A stretch of DNA of 64,000 bases from Clostridiales bacterium (GCA_022799115.1 JAAWNT010000012.1:1-64000), one strand, 5' to 3'; positions 53,982-62,843 are shown, numbered from the stretch's first letter. The notes: generated from the letters alone by a model not told the origin. Numbers and translations are program-made.

Positions 53982-54488
53982 TTAGAGGGCTTCCACTGCC
54001 GCTCGAAGAGCCTCATCCTTTTTTGCTACTCCATCGGCCATTTCTTTCTTCATTTCTAAAAGGCGCGCGGCAATCCGCTGGTCGGATAAAGAAAGCATCT
54101 GAGCGGCCAGCAACGCGGCGTTGTTGGCTCCGTCGATCGCCACAGTGGCCACGGGGATTCCGCTTGGCATCTGAACCGTTGCCAGCAGCGCGTCCAAACC
54201 GTCCAGCGTGGAAGATTTTACAGGTATTCCGATCACCGGCAAGGTGGTATGCGCCGCTAGAACACCAGCCAGGTGAGCGGCTTTTCCAGCGGCTGCGATA
54301 ATGACGCCAAAGCCGTTTTCACGAGCAGCAGCAGAAAACTGAGCTGCCTGCTCTGGAGTGCGGTGAGCAGACATCACATGCACTTCTACCGGAATATTGA
54401 GAGATTTTAAGGTCTTAATCGCACCGGAAACTACGGGGAAATCGCTATCGCTTCCCATAATGACTGCAACTTTTTTACAATCGACCAT
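53982..54488 (-). CDS. purE: 5-(carboxyamino)imidazole ribonucleotide mutase
   Basis: PurE converts N5-CAIR to CAIR. The 168-residue protein has VIMGSDSDFPVV, VMSAHRTPEQA (active-site His), IIAAAGKAAHLAGVLA and GIPVATVAIDGANNAALLAAQML, as in class I PurE. The GKAAHL sequence (rather than GGAAHL) is a common variant. It is the first structural gene of the purine operon, with an unusual leader upstream (54543-54730). Confidence 0.96.
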   Translation of the reverse strand: MVDCKKVAVIMGSDSDFPVVSGAIKTLKSLNIPVEVHVMSAHRTPEQAAQFSAAARENGFGVIIAAAGKAAHLAGVLAAHTTLPVIGIPVKSSTLDGLDALLATVQMPSGIPVATVAIDGANNAALLAAQMLSLSDQRIAARLLEMKKEMADGVAKKDEALRAAVEAL

Positions 54489-54542
54489 GTTTCATTGCTC
54501 CTTATCGGTATGATTCGTCATCGGAAGGAGGCGATCACAAAC

Positions 54543-54580
54543 AAAAAATTCAGGCTGCGGTATTGAAACACCACAGCCTG
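54543..54580 (-). terminator. Leader terminator (attenuator) before purE
   Basis: On the minus strand an 11-bp GC-rich stem (54580-54570 with 54561-54551, one G-U, 8-base loop) is followed by AATTTTTT. It lies between the operon promoter and purE, and only five bases after the stop codon of a 27-codon ORF. It would abort transcription unless its folding is prevented. Confidence 0.75.
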
Positions 54581-54585
54581 ATTTC

Positions 54586-54669
54586 TCATGCTGGATCAAA
54601 CTTGCGCGCAATTTCCCCACCGTTTGCAAAATGCCGCATACCGGCCATCGCAAAAGAGGAAATCATCAT
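54586..54669 (-). CDS. 27-aa leader peptide of the purine operon
   Basis: The frame ATGATG...TGA (54669-54586) has GGAGG at 54683-54679, spaced 9 bases, which is as good as any gene here. The predicted peptide is Met-rich at the start (MMISSFAMAGMRHF), soluble, and ends KFDPA. The stop codon is five bases before the terminator stem, so a ribosome halted there would cover its left arm and let RNA polymerase read into purE. No run of a single regulatory codon is seen. I know no described peptide like it. It could instead be an independent microprotein. Confidence 0.55.
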   Translation of the reverse strand: MMISSFAMAGMRHFANGGEIARKFDPA

Positions 54670-54701
54670 TACACACTACCTCCGAAAATAACTCTTCTAT
54701 C

Positions 54702-54730
54702 ATTCTATTGCATCATGCATAGAAATTCAA
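54702..54730 (-). promoter_or_regulatory. Purine operon promoter
   Basis: Minus strand: TTGAAT (54730-54725), 17-bp spacer, TAGAAT (54707-54702). The start point near 54695 is followed by the SD of the leader ORF within about 12 bases. Confidence 0.65.
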
Positions 54731-54822
54731 GAGGCGGCGTGTATAAGTTCACAAGTTTGTATCTATATGGTGAGGAATGGTTAGAATCCCTCGTGATTTT
54801 GTTAATTTTGACTTGTTTCGAC

Positions 54823-55734
54823 TTAATTTCCCTTTGGAGTGCTATCCACAACCAGTTCTCTTAGTGAAGTCGCCAATCCAGCCATAGACTGAATATCCGA
54901 AGGAATAATGATCTTGGTCGCCTTACCGTCTGCCGCTTTCTGGAACGCTTCCAGACTCTTAAGCGCAATTACGCGGTCGGTTGGGCTGGCTTCATTGAGC
55001 ATTTTCAAGCTATCAGCATACGCCTTTTGTACGGAAATAATCGCCTCTGCCTCGCCTTGTGCTTCACGGATTTTCGTTTCCTTAACGGCGTCAGCTTTCA
55101 AAATAGCAGCCTCTTTATGTCCTTCAGCCACCAGAATTTCGCTGCGCTTCTCGCCTTCCGCATCCAGAATCTTGGCGCGGCGTTCGCGCTCCGCCTTCAT
55201 CTGCTTCTCCATGGCGTCCTGAATCTCCCGCGGAGGAAGAATATTTTTCAGTTCCACACGGTTTACCTTAATTCCCCACGGATCGGTGGCTTCATCCAGA
55301 ATGACACGAATCTTGGAGTTGATGATATCACGGGATGTCAGGGTATGATCCAGCTCCATTTCGCCAATGATATTTCTCAGCGTGGTGGCGCTTAGATTCT
55401 CAATTGCGGAAATTGGATTTTCCACGCCATACGCATACATCTTGGGATCGGTAATCTGAAAATAAACCACCGTATCAATTTGCATGGTTACATTATCTTT
55501 GGTGATAACCGGCTGGGGAGGGAAGTCCACTACTTGTTCCTTCAGGGAAACCTTTTTGGCGATACGATCCGCAAAGGGGACCTTAAAGTGCAATCCAGTG
55601 CCCCAAGTGGAGTGAAAGGCGCCCAAGCGTTCCATGACATAAGCATGTGCCTGAGGTACTACCTTAACGTTGGCGATTATGATTAGCAAAATAACAATAA
55701 TAAGAGCAATTGCAACATAAATGACAGGTTCCAT
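54823..55734 (-). CDS. SPFH/Band 7 membrane protein (QmcA/stomatin-like)
   Basis: This is a 303-residue flotillin/stomatin-type scaffold. An N-terminal membrane helix (about 3-23) is followed by the Band 7 domain (VVPQAHAYVMERLGAFHSTW, VDFPPQPVITKDNVTMQIDTVVYFQITDP, TTLRNIIGEMELDHTL). A long Ala/Glu-rich coiled coil follows (about 180-250, KAERERRAKILDAEGEKRSE). It is probably involved in membrane microdomains or quality control of membrane proteases. It follows the NfeD gene by 73 bp, the classic NfeD-SPFH pairing. Confidence 0.93.
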   Translation of the reverse strand: MEPVIYVAIALIIVILLIIIANVKVVPQAHAYVMERLGAFHSTWGTGLHFKVPFADRIAKKVSLKEQVVDFPPQPVITKDNVTMQIDTVVYFQITDPKMYAYGVENPISAIENLSATTLRNIIGEMELDHTLTSRDIINSKIRVILDEATDPWGIKVNRVELKNILPPREIQDAMEKQMKAERERRAKILDAEGEKRSEILVAEGHKEAAILKADAVKETKIREAQGEAEAIISVQKAYADSLKMLNEASPTDRVIALKSLEAFQKAADGKATKIIIPSDIQSMAGLATSLRELVVDSTPKGN

Positions 55735-55807
55735 ATTTCTATGACCTCCTCAAATTTTAATAATGCCGGACATGGGATCAAATGGATACAGAGCATCCAA
55801 CTCTTTG

Positions 55808-56242
55808 CTAGGTTTCTGCTTTTACAAGCAGTTTGACACCCTCAATGGATTCCACCGTGACGTTGGCTCCAAGAGGAATCACCGAGTTATCTATGGCTCT
55901 GGCCGTCCAGATACTCCCGGACACGTTGACCTGACCCACACCGAGTTCGTTGTTGATTTCCACGATAACTTTGCCAACTTTGCCAACATAGCGACCTGCG
56001 TTAGTATCCTCCTTTTTAAAGCCCATATGTTTTTTGACAAAAGGACGGGTAATCAGCAGAGCCATTGTAGACACCAAAACAAACACTATCAGCTGCACTG
56101 GCAACGTCACGCCGAACAAGCTGACAATCAGAGCAACAATGCCACCCAATACGAACCAGATCGAAACCAATTGTGTGGTTACTGCCTCCACAATCGCCAT
56201 GACAATGATGACCGCCAACCAAATATACGGCATAGGATCCAT
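55808..56242 (-). CDS. NfeD-like membrane protein
   Basis: This 144-residue protein is a short NfeD without the protease domain. Two or three hydrophobic segments (about 4-45 and 48-66) are followed by a C-terminal OB-fold (about 80-143, GKVIVEINNELGVGQVNVSGSIWTA, VESIEGVKLLVKAE). It normally works with the Band 7 protein encoded next. It has a promoter at 56313-56341. Confidence 0.9.
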   Translation of the reverse strand: MDPMPYIWLAVIIVMAIVEAVTTQLVSIWFVLGGIVALIVSLFGVTLPVQLIVFVLVSTMALLITRPFVKKHMGFKKEDTNAGRYVGKVGKVIVEINNELGVGQVNVSGSIWTARAIDNSVIPLGANVTVESIEGVKLLVKAET

Positions 56243-56312
56243 TTTTGTACACCTCCTGTTTCTTAAAAAGGGATGCGAAGCTTCGCTTTTTTCTCCCTTA
56301 CGCGTTGATATA

Positions 56313-56341
56313 ATCGTATCACATTGCTATGCCAAAAGCAA
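56313..56341 (-). promoter_or_regulatory. Promoter of the nfeD-SPFH pair
   Basis: Minus strand: TTGCTT (56341-56336), 17-bp spacer, TACGAT (56318-56313) with extended TG. Confidence 0.5.
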
Positions 56342-56344
56342 AGT

Positions 56345-56703
56345 CGTTAGAAGCCCAATTTCGTTCAAATTTGATAAGTTCTATAAAGCTACTGATCCAG
56401 GCTGATTCTCCTGCAACAGGGCGAAGCCAATCGCCTCCTCACAGTAAAATATATAAATAAACTATTTTAAAAAGGAGATAACGCCAATGTGCTCAAGATA
56501 ATAGTATTTGCAATTAATAAGTTTCTTTTCTGGTGAAAAACATCTTTTGAATCGTTTAGCAATAAGCCGATTTCTGGAACTCCCTGCTACTGTTCCATTT
56601 CCTGTATCATGACTCTTATGATTTTAGGGGATTCTTCACGCCTTATAGAACTTTTTATGTCGTCCTCCGTCATAGAAAAGACCTACGAGGTTTTTTTCTG
56701 AAC
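56345..56703. other. Gene-free region between nfeD and ackA
   Basis: No supported gene. A 28-codon minus-strand frame (56673-56587) has plausible composition but a weak SD. A plus-strand AAAGGAGA near 56471 leads only to a four-codon frame. Confidence 0.4.
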
Positions 56704-56744
56704 AAAAAGAGCCATCGTATTGCTGTACGCGATACGATAGCCCT
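56704..56744 (-). terminator. ackA terminator
   Basis: A 13-bp stem on the minus strand (56744-56732/56720-56708) with two G-U pairs is followed by T5. It starts 14 bases after the ackA stop. Confidence 0.85.
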
Positions 56745-56757
56745 TAATCTTCTGAAA

Positions 56758-57966
56758 TTATAATTTTTCCACAATATCTTTGGTGTCTCTTGCGATCACC
56801 AATTCTTCGTTGGTACAGATAACGAATACCTTTACCTTAGAATCTTTTGTGGAGATCTCTCCTTCTTTTCCGTGAACCAGTTCCTGGTTGCGCTGTTTAT
56901 CAATCGTTACCCCCAGATAGGTCAAATTCTCGCAAACCTTTTCACGATGGCTCGCCTGGTTTTCGCCTAAGCCGGCTGTAAAGACGATGGCATCGCAGCC
57001 GTCCATCGCTGCCGCATAGCTGCCGATGAACTTAGTAATCTCATATTCCAGCATTTCATGAGCCAGAATCGCGCGTTCATGCCCTTCATTGGCCGCTTTT
57101 ACAATGTCCCGGTCGTCGCTCGAAATACCGGAAATGCCCAGCAGGCCGGATTTCTTATTCAGCATATCGCTCATCTCAGTGGGGGTCATATTCTCCATCT
57201 CTGCAATAAAGGTTACTACAGAGGGATCCAATGTGCCGGTTCTTGTCCCCATCATAAAGCCGTCTAAAGGTGTAAGACCCATGGAGGTATCCACACATTT
57301 ACCGTCCTTTACTGCTGTAATGGAGGATCCGTTACCCAAATGACACGTGATGATTTTTGTACCAATGATATCTCTACCCATCAATTCCGCACAGCGGGCG
57401 CTGACATAACGGTGAGAAGTACCATGGAATCCATAACGGCGAATTTTATATTTTTCATAGTATTCATATGGGATGGGAAACATATACGCCTTGGGGGGCA
57501 TGGTGGAATGGAACGCTGTATCAAACACCACAACCTCAGGCACCTGATCTCCAAACACCTCCATACAGGCCCGGATTCCCTGGACATGAGCGCTGTTATG
57601 CAGAGGCGCCAAGGGAATCAGACTTTCAATACCGTGGATAACCTCTTCGGTTACCAGTACAGATTTGCTGAACAAAGAGCCGCCTTGAACAATACGATGT
57701 CCCACTGCGGAGACCTCATCCAGGCTTTTAATGACGCCCATCTCTTCGTCCAGCAGCATATTTTTGACTTCCATAAACGCGGTGGTATGATTGGGCATAT
57801 CAATTTCCAGCTTTTTACTGCGGCCGTCCGGCAATTTATGAGTAATAAAGCTGCCTTCGATCCCAATCCTTTCACAGTTTCCTTTGGCCAGAACCGACTC
57901 GTCTCTCATATCGATGAGTTGGTACTTGAGCGAGGAACTTCCCGCATTGATGACTAAAACCTTCAT
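56758..57966 (-). CDS. ackA: Acetate kinase
   Basis: The enzyme makes ATP from acetyl phosphate, releasing acetate; it is central to fermentative energy gain. The 402-residue protein has VLVINAGSSSLKYQ at the N-terminus, VVFDTAFHSTMP, RRYGFHGTSHRYVS, CHLGNGSSITAV, MGLTPLDGFMMGTR and VFTAGLGENQ. AGGAGGAG is the SD. The usual partner pta is not adjacent. It is transcribed away from tmcAL from an abutting promoter. Confidence 0.97.
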   Translation of the reverse strand: MKVLVINAGSSSLKYQLIDMRDESVLAKGNCERIGIEGSFITHKLPDGRSKKLEIDMPNHTTAFMEVKNMLLDEEMGVIKSLDEVSAVGHRIVQGGSLFSKSVLVTEEVIHGIESLIPLAPLHNSAHVQGIRACMEVFGDQVPEVVVFDTAFHSTMPPKAYMFPIPYEYYEKYKIRRYGFHGTSHRYVSARCAELMGRDIIGTKIITCHLGNGSSITAVKDGKCVDTSMGLTPLDGFMMGTRTGTLDPSVVTFIAEMENMTPTEMSDMLNKKSGLLGISGISSDDRDIVKAANEGHERAILAHEMLEYEITKFIGSYAAAMDGCDAIVFTAGLGENQASHREKVCENLTYLGVTIDKQRNQELVHGKEGEISTKDSKVKVFVICTNEELVIARDTKDIVEKL

Positions 57967-58003
57967 TCCGTCTCCTCCTAATGTAAGAACCTTTTTCTAG
58001 TTC

Positions 58004-58032
58004 TTGCAACCTTTCTGATATTACCGTATTAT
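58004..58032 (+). promoter_or_regulatory. tmcAL promoter
   Basis: TTGCAA (58004-58009), 17-bp spacer, TATTAT (58027-58032); TATAAT at 58032-58037 is an alternative -10. It abuts the divergent ackA promoter. Confidence 0.55.
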
Positions 58033-58061
58033 ATAATAGTACATAAACCTACTAATTTCAA
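58033..58061 (-). promoter_or_regulatory. ackA promoter
   Basis: Minus strand: TTGAAA (58061-58056), 17-bp spacer, TATTAT (58038-58033). Its -10 touches the -10 of the divergent tmcAL promoter, so the two may compete for polymerase. Confidence 0.6.
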
Positions 58062-58078
58062 GGGAGTCTGTCTAGAAA

Positions 58079-59290
58079 ATGGAAGCTTCATCACAAATTG
58101 CGGCAATTGTTTGCGAGTACAATCCTTTTCACAACGGGCACGCTTACCACATCCATGAGACCAAAAAGTTGGGTGCATCGCACATTATCGCTGTTATGAG
58201 CGGAGATTTTGTTCAAAGAGGAGTTCCGGCTCTTCTATCCAAGTGGGCGCGGGCCGAGATGGCTTTGCGCGCCGGTGTGGATTTGGTTGTGGAGCTGCCA
58301 TTGCCCTGGGCAATGGCTACCGCTGAACGATTCGCATTTGGCGCAATGTCCCTGGTGGAAGCAATGGGATGTGTGGATTTTATCAGCTTTGGCAGTGAAA
58401 TCGGCGACATATCCATACTGGCTGATACGGCACGGATGATTGATTCTCCGCTTTTGGCCACCTCTCTGCAACGGTTTCTGAAGCAAGGGTTGACCTATGC
58501 AAAGGCACGGGAAAGCGCTGTGGAACAAGAGTTTGGTCAAGAGTATGCTCAGATTTTACGCACCCCCAATAATATCCTGGGCGTGGAATATCTCAGGGCG
58601 CTGCAGCGTCACGGTTCATCCGTTACGGCCTGTACTTTCAAACGGATCGGGGTATCCCACGATCAATTGGGTTCTGTTGGTTTGTATGCGTCGGCTTCTC
58701 AAATTCGTAAACTCGTCCATGATTGCGCCTGGAAGGAATGCTCCGCTTATCTTCCTCCTTATTCATGGGATATTTTGTTAAGGGAATATGAATTGGGGCA
58801 TCTTTCGGTTGGCCTCTCCCATTTGGAGCGTGCGGTCCTGTCAACACTGCGAACGATGACCGCAGAACAATTCCGTTCGATTCCTGATGTGAAGGAAGGA
58901 TTGGAACATCGTATTGTCAAAGCCGTTCAGCAGGCTTGTTCCCTGGAGGAAGTCATTAAAAATATCAAAACAAAACGGTATACACATGCAAGAATACGGC
59001 GTATAATATTATCAGCATACTTGAATATTACTTTAGATCAGATACCGGACAAGCCGCCTTATTTTCGTATTCTTGGAATTGGAAAAAATGGTACGGATAT
59101 TCTCAACCTTATGAATCAACAGGCTTCTCTCCCCATCCTTGTTCGATCCAAAGACAGCCATAAGCTTGAAGAGGAAGCGCTGGCGTTATGGCGTTTGGAA
59201 TGTGCCGCATCGGACCAATACGGCCTATCCACCCCTGTAATCCGTCCCTGCGGAACAAATGCAACCACTCGTGTTATTCAAGTTCGCTAG
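58079..59290 (+). CDS. tmcAL: tRNA(Met) cytidine acetate ligase
   Basis: TmcAL (formerly YlbM) uses ATP and free acetate to make N4-acetylcytidine at the wobble base of elongator tRNA-Met. The 403-residue protein begins with the nucleotidyltransferase signature VCEYNPFHNGHAYHI (HxGH). It continues with MSGDFVQRGVPALLSKWARAEMAL, PNNILGVEYLRAL and a C-terminal RNA-binding region with TKRYTHARIRRIIL. Acetate is the product of the divergent neighbour AckA, an intriguing but unproven link. The SD is weak (CAAGGGAG upstream). Confidence 0.93.
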   Translation: MEASSQIAAIVCEYNPFHNGHAYHIHETKKLGASHIIAVMSGDFVQRGVPALLSKWARAEMALRAGVDLVVELPLPWAMATAERFAFGAMSLVEAMGCVDFISFGSEIGDISILADTARMIDSPLLATSLQRFLKQGLTYAKARESAVEQEFGQEYAQILRTPNNILGVEYLRALQRHGSSVTACTFKRIGVSHDQLGSVGLYASASQIRKLVHDCAWKECSAYLPPYSWDILLREYELGHLSVGLSHLERAVLSTLRTMTAEQFRSIPDVKEGLEHRIVKAVQQACSLEEVIKNIKTKRYTHARIRRIILSAYLNITLDQIPDKPPYFRILGIGKNGTDILNLMNQQASLPILVRSKDSHKLEEEALALWRLECAASDQYGLSTPVIRPCGTNATTRVIQVR

Positions 59291-59362
59291 TTCCCATTGC
59301 CTTTCACTTCCAGAAAAAAGGCGATCTGACGATTAAGCCAATTAGGAAAGGATGTGTTGAAA

Positions 59363-60292
59363 TTGTCTGTTGAAGTCAGGGAAATCCATTATAAAAATTA
59401 CGGCAAATGTGTTTCCATCCACAATGGGCTGATTCAGACCATTGTCACCATCGACGTCGGTCCCCGAATCATTTTTTTCGGACCTTCGGATGGGCCGAAT
59501 CTGCTCTACAATGATTTAGAGCGCAAATTTATTTGGAATTCTACGGAGTTGCAAGCGCATTTTGGCGAAGGAAGCCAGTTCATTCTTTATGGCGGTCACA
59601 GGCTATGGACCGCGCCTGAGAGATTCCCAGACAGTTATATTCCCGATAATTCACCGGTGGTGTATACCCTGCTGCCGGAAGGCGTGCGATTTACCGCCCC
59701 AATTGGTAGGAACAGCGCCGTACAGCTCAGTTTCGAAATTGTCATGACCGGCGATACACAAGATATGATGGTGGTACATTGCGCACAAAACATCTCCCAT
59801 GAGGAACAAACGCTTTCCCTATGGGGCATTACTGCATTACAGCCAGGGGGACAATTACTCATTCCTCAAAACGAACGAGCTTCGGCTGCACCCAATCGAA
59901 CCTTGTCTTTCTGGCCATTTACCGATATCCAAGATCCCCGCTTTTTTTTCGGCAACCGATACCTGACGTTAAAGCAGATTTCAGAGCAGAACACACGATT
60001 TAAAATAGGGATGAACAATCAGTTGGGCTGGGCGGCTTATCTAATGGATCAATACGCATTTGTGAAGCGTTTCGTGTATAACCACGAAGCGCAATATCCC
60101 GACAATGGGTCTTCTGTGGAGGCTTTTGCGCATCAAGACTTATTGGAGCTGCAAACCCTCAGCCCTTTGTATCGTCTGGAACCAAAAGAAATGGTTCGCC
60201 ATGTGGAAAACTGGTCTGTATTCACGGTGGAAAAACTTCCAGACACAAAAAGCGAGGACGCATTGGATCAGTTTGTGAACACAAATCTCTAA
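59363..60292 (+). CDS. DUF4380-like protein, mutarotase-like fold
   Basis: This protein of about 309 residues has a beta-rich sequence reminiscent of galactose-mutarotase-like supersandwich domains: NGLIQTIVTIDVGPRIIFFG, FILYGGHRLWTAPERFP and the LSLWGITALQPGG segment. I recall the YGGHRLWxAPE signature from DUF4380 proteins of unknown function. It probably acts on a carbohydrate. AAAGGA is followed by GTG, TTG and TTG in frame at 59354, 59357 and 59363; the last has the best spacing. It ends in a clear terminator. Confidence 0.75.
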   Translation: MSVEVREIHYKNYGKCVSIHNGLIQTIVTIDVGPRIIFFGPSDGPNLLYNDLERKFIWNSTELQAHFGEGSQFILYGGHRLWTAPERFPDSYIPDNSPVVYTLLPEGVRFTAPIGRNSAVQLSFEIVMTGDTQDMMVVHCAQNISHEEQTLSLWGITALQPGGQLLIPQNERASAAPNRTLSFWPFTDIQDPRFFFGNRYLTLKQISEQNTRFKIGMNNQLGWAAYLMDQYAFVKRFVYNHEAQYPDNGSSVEAFAHQDLLELQTLSPLYRLEPKEMVRHVENWSVFTVEKLPDTKSEDALDQFVNTNL

Positions 60293-60368
60293 TCAAAATT
60301 CAAGGGAACGCTCATTCTTTCTTAATCATAGATGCAGTTCTTTGCAATGAAAAGATATCTAAATTATT

Positions 60369-60405
60369 AAAACAGCAGGAAACAAATGTCGTTTCCTGCT
60401 GTTTT
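60369..60405. terminator. Bidirectional terminator
   Basis: A perfect 15-bp stem (60369-60383/60391-60405) with A4/T4 ends lies between the convergent DUF4380-like and telA genes. Confidence 0.85.
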
Positions 60406-60431
60406 CTTTGCTTGATGATATGAATATTGTC

Positions 60432-61604
60432 TTAGCCCCGCAAGGATAATAGCTTTTGTTTTAACTCTTCCTCGATTCTGCCCAGCTCCTGTTCCGCTTC
60501 TCTTCTCTTTTGCCGACCTTCCTCCTGAATTTGCATTACTTCGTCCAGCGTTGAAATCAGGGATTGATTCGTATATTGCAAAGTCTCGATATCCACCACG
60601 CCGCGTTCTGATTCTTTCGCGGTTTCTATGGTTCCCATCTTAAGCGCGTCGGCATTCTTGCGCAACAGTTCATTGGTCATGTCGGTCACTTCCCGCTGGG
60701 CCTGAATGGCCTGTTGGGAGTGAGCCAGTCCCAGCGCCAACACCATCTGGCTTTTCCAGAGGGGAATGGTGTTCACCAACGTAGACTGTATTTTTTCAGT
60801 CATCATGGAATCGTTGTTTTGCACCAGCCGCACTTGCGGCGCCATCTGGATGGATACCATACGGGTAAGCTCCAGATCATGAATCTTCTTTTCAAATCGG
60901 TCGCACATGGAGGAGAGATCATTGGCGGCCTGAGCATCCTCCGGCAGACCAGATTCACTCGCCTTCGCCATCAACTCGGGAAGCTGTGTGGACCTCACCT
61001 GCTCCAGCTTCTGTTTGCCGGCCATTATGTACATGGACAGCTCTTTAAAGTAGAGTAAGTTCATATCATACATTTTATCCAGCATGGCGATGTCCTTAAG
61101 CAATTGTACCTGGTGTCCCTCCAACACCGTGCAGATCTTATCCACGCTGGCCTGAGCGGTATCATACTTGGCTTTCATGGCGTTGAGTTTATTTGAGGTC
61201 TTTTTAAAAAATCCCAAAAAGCCTTTTTCCTCTTCCTCCACATGAAAGCTCTTCAATTCCGTCACCAGTCCAGTGAGCATACCGCCGATCTCTCCCAGAT
61301 CCTTTGCCCGGACGTTTTGCAAAGCATTTTCAGAAAAATCAGCAATCTTCTTTTGGGTAGCAGCGCCAAATTGAAGCACCACGTTTGAATTGGTAATGTC
61401 GATTTGATCCGCAAAATTATCCACCATACGCTGCTCTTCCGGAGATAAGCTGCTTTTTTCCAATGCTACCGACGCAACTTTACCATCGTTGACGGCAAAG
61501 GTCTGAGGTTGAGCCGACTCCGTCACCGGATCCAAAGTTAGGCTGGGAACCACCGTATTTTTTAAATCCATTTCCAACTGTTTTTGATTCATTTCGTTAT
61601 CCAT
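60432..61604 (-). CDS. telA: TelA/KlaA family protein
   Basis: This 390-residue cytosolic, largely helical protein belongs to the toxic-anion-resistance (TelA) family. Recognisable are EEQRMVDNFADQID, FFKKTSNKLNAMKAKYDTAQ, MDKMYDMNLLYFKELSMYI-type helices and NTIPLWKSQMVLALGLAHSQQAIQAQ. The tellurite name is historical; members are tied to envelope-stress and phage-resistance loci. It follows xpaC by 17 bases, the usual pairing. AAGGAG is about 12 bases before the ATG. Confidence 0.92.
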   Translation of the reverse strand: MDNEMNQKQLEMDLKNTVVPSLTLDPVTESAQPQTFAVNDGKVASVALEKSSLSPEEQRMVDNFADQIDITNSNVVLQFGAATQKKIADFSENALQNVRAKDLGEIGGMLTGLVTELKSFHVEEEEKGFLGFFKKTSNKLNAMKAKYDTAQASVDKICTVLEGHQVQLLKDIAMLDKMYDMNLLYFKELSMYIMAGKQKLEQVRSTQLPELMAKASESGLPEDAQAANDLSSMCDRFEKKIHDLELTRMVSIQMAPQVRLVQNNDSMMTEKIQSTLVNTIPLWKSQMVLALGLAHSQQAIQAQREVTDMTNELLRKNADALKMGTIETAKESERGVVDIETLQYTNQSLISTLDEVMQIQEEGRQKRREAEQELGRIEEELKQKLLSLRG

Positions 61605-61621
61605 ATTACACGCTTCTCTCC

Positions 61622-62749
61622 TTATTTTTGAGTGCGATTGTTGTGACCGGTAGCTTTCGGTCCTGTATTGGTGAGACCTTCCTGCGCCATCATGCCTTCC
61701 AGCACGGTAATATCGGTAGCGATATCCATCGCTTCATCTTGGAACAGATAATCCAGCTGTCTTTCAAAAGCCAGCACAATGGTATGCATAATGCCCTCTA
61801 TGTTGTGCATTGTTCCCGTAATATTCTCCCCATCGATCTCCTGTTCGCTCAAACGATCGTAGGAATGGAGCAGCTTAAGAGTGGTTGGTAAATAGTAATT
61901 CATAAACTTGCGGATCTGCGACGCCTTCTTCGGGTTCTCTGCAACATAACGGAAGATTTTTTCGGTGGTCTTTTCCAACTTTGAGATCTCATTGGAGATC
62001 TCTTCATTTTCAATGGCCACATTGGCCTGACGCATCTCTTCCAGCATCTTGTTTCCCTCAACAATCATCTTGTCGATCTCCCGGTTTCCAGTGGGTTTCA
62101 ACTTGGCTTTTTCCTCCCGTTTAACCTTCCTTTTTTTCCCAGGGAAGAAATGCAGCATCAACAGAAAAACACTGAGCGTCAGCAATCCTAAGATTAAAAA
62201 ATCGTACCACTGACTCAGGGGAAATAGCAAAATATACAGGACGATACACACCAAAATCGACAGATAGGGAACCAGCGAAACGCCTTTCTTGGTCTCTTTT
62301 GTCTGCTCTTCCATGTCTTTGTGGGCATTATCAATGTTTGTTTTTGAAGGCTGTTTCGCCTTGGGCGGCGCTGCCTTTTTATAAGAGTAATGGTAGGAAC
62401 CGTCCGGCTGCGTTGGCGCCGACTGTCCTGGTCTGGAAGCGTTTTGTCCCGATGGAGACGGGGTCTGGTTCACCCCAGTGGGTGGAACAGACTGTCCTTC
62501 CGGACGATACCCGCCATGATAAGTTTGGTAAGGATATTTTCTGTTATAGTAACGATAGGAGCTGTTTTTATCCCCGGATTGAGGCTGAGATGACCCATGG
62601 GGAGCAACCGGAGGACGCCCATTGTAGGAACAGTTTCTAGACCAGCTCATCCGAAACAGCCACGCTCGTAAGGAATCCATTAGAGAAATCAATATTCGAT
62701 AGAGCCCGGAGGAATAAAAATCCCAATTGTTTTTTCCCGAGTTATACAT
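61622..62749 (-). CDS. xpaC: XpaC-like membrane protein
   Basis: This is a 375-residue protein. The N-terminal 130 residues are low-complexity (Gly/Pro/Ser/Tyr/Gln-rich, RKYPYQTYHGGYRPEG). Two adjacent membrane helices (about 155-200, LSILVCIVLYILLFPL...) follow, and then a helical XpaC domain (about 220-365, VEGNKMLEEMRQANVAIENEEI, RKFMNYYLPTTLKLLHSYDRL). Partner of TelA. XpaC was named for hydrolysis of a chromogenic phosphate, but its biological role is not settled. A strong promoter lies at 62844-62872. Confidence 0.88.
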   Translation of the reverse strand: MYNSGKNNWDFYSSGLYRILISLMDSLRAWLFRMSWSRNCSYNGRPPVAPHGSSQPQSGDKNSSYRYYNRKYPYQTYHGGYRPEGQSVPPTGVNQTPSPSGQNASRPGQSAPTQPDGSYHYSYKKAAPPKAKQPSKTNIDNAHKDMEEQTKETKKGVSLVPYLSILVCIVLYILLFPLSQWYDFLILGLLTLSVFLLMLHFFPGKKRKVKREEKAKLKPTGNREIDKMIVEGNKMLEEMRQANVAIENEEISNEISKLEKTTEKIFRYVAENPKKASQIRKFMNYYLPTTLKLLHSYDRLSEQEIDGENITGTMHNIEGIMHTIVLAFERQLDYLFQDEAMDIATDITVLEGMMAQEGLTNTGPKATGHNNRTQK

Positions 62750-62843
62750 TTCTTATCCTGCCTTTACTGTCACTGACATGTCGTTTCCCTCGTATTCCGG
62801 TCGTCGCACCGGAGGGAGCGCAATCAATATGTTTGTTTCTTTC

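Noticed and set aside
54586..54822. Purine (guanine/PRPP) riboswitch upstream of purE
   Set aside because: None of the conserved loop segments of the purine aptamer could be found on the minus strand; a translated ORF fits the space better.
56587..56673. 28-codon minus-strand frame between nfeD and ackA
   Set aside because: Composition is protein-like, but the SD is poor and no promoter or conservation evidence is visible; kept only as a note.
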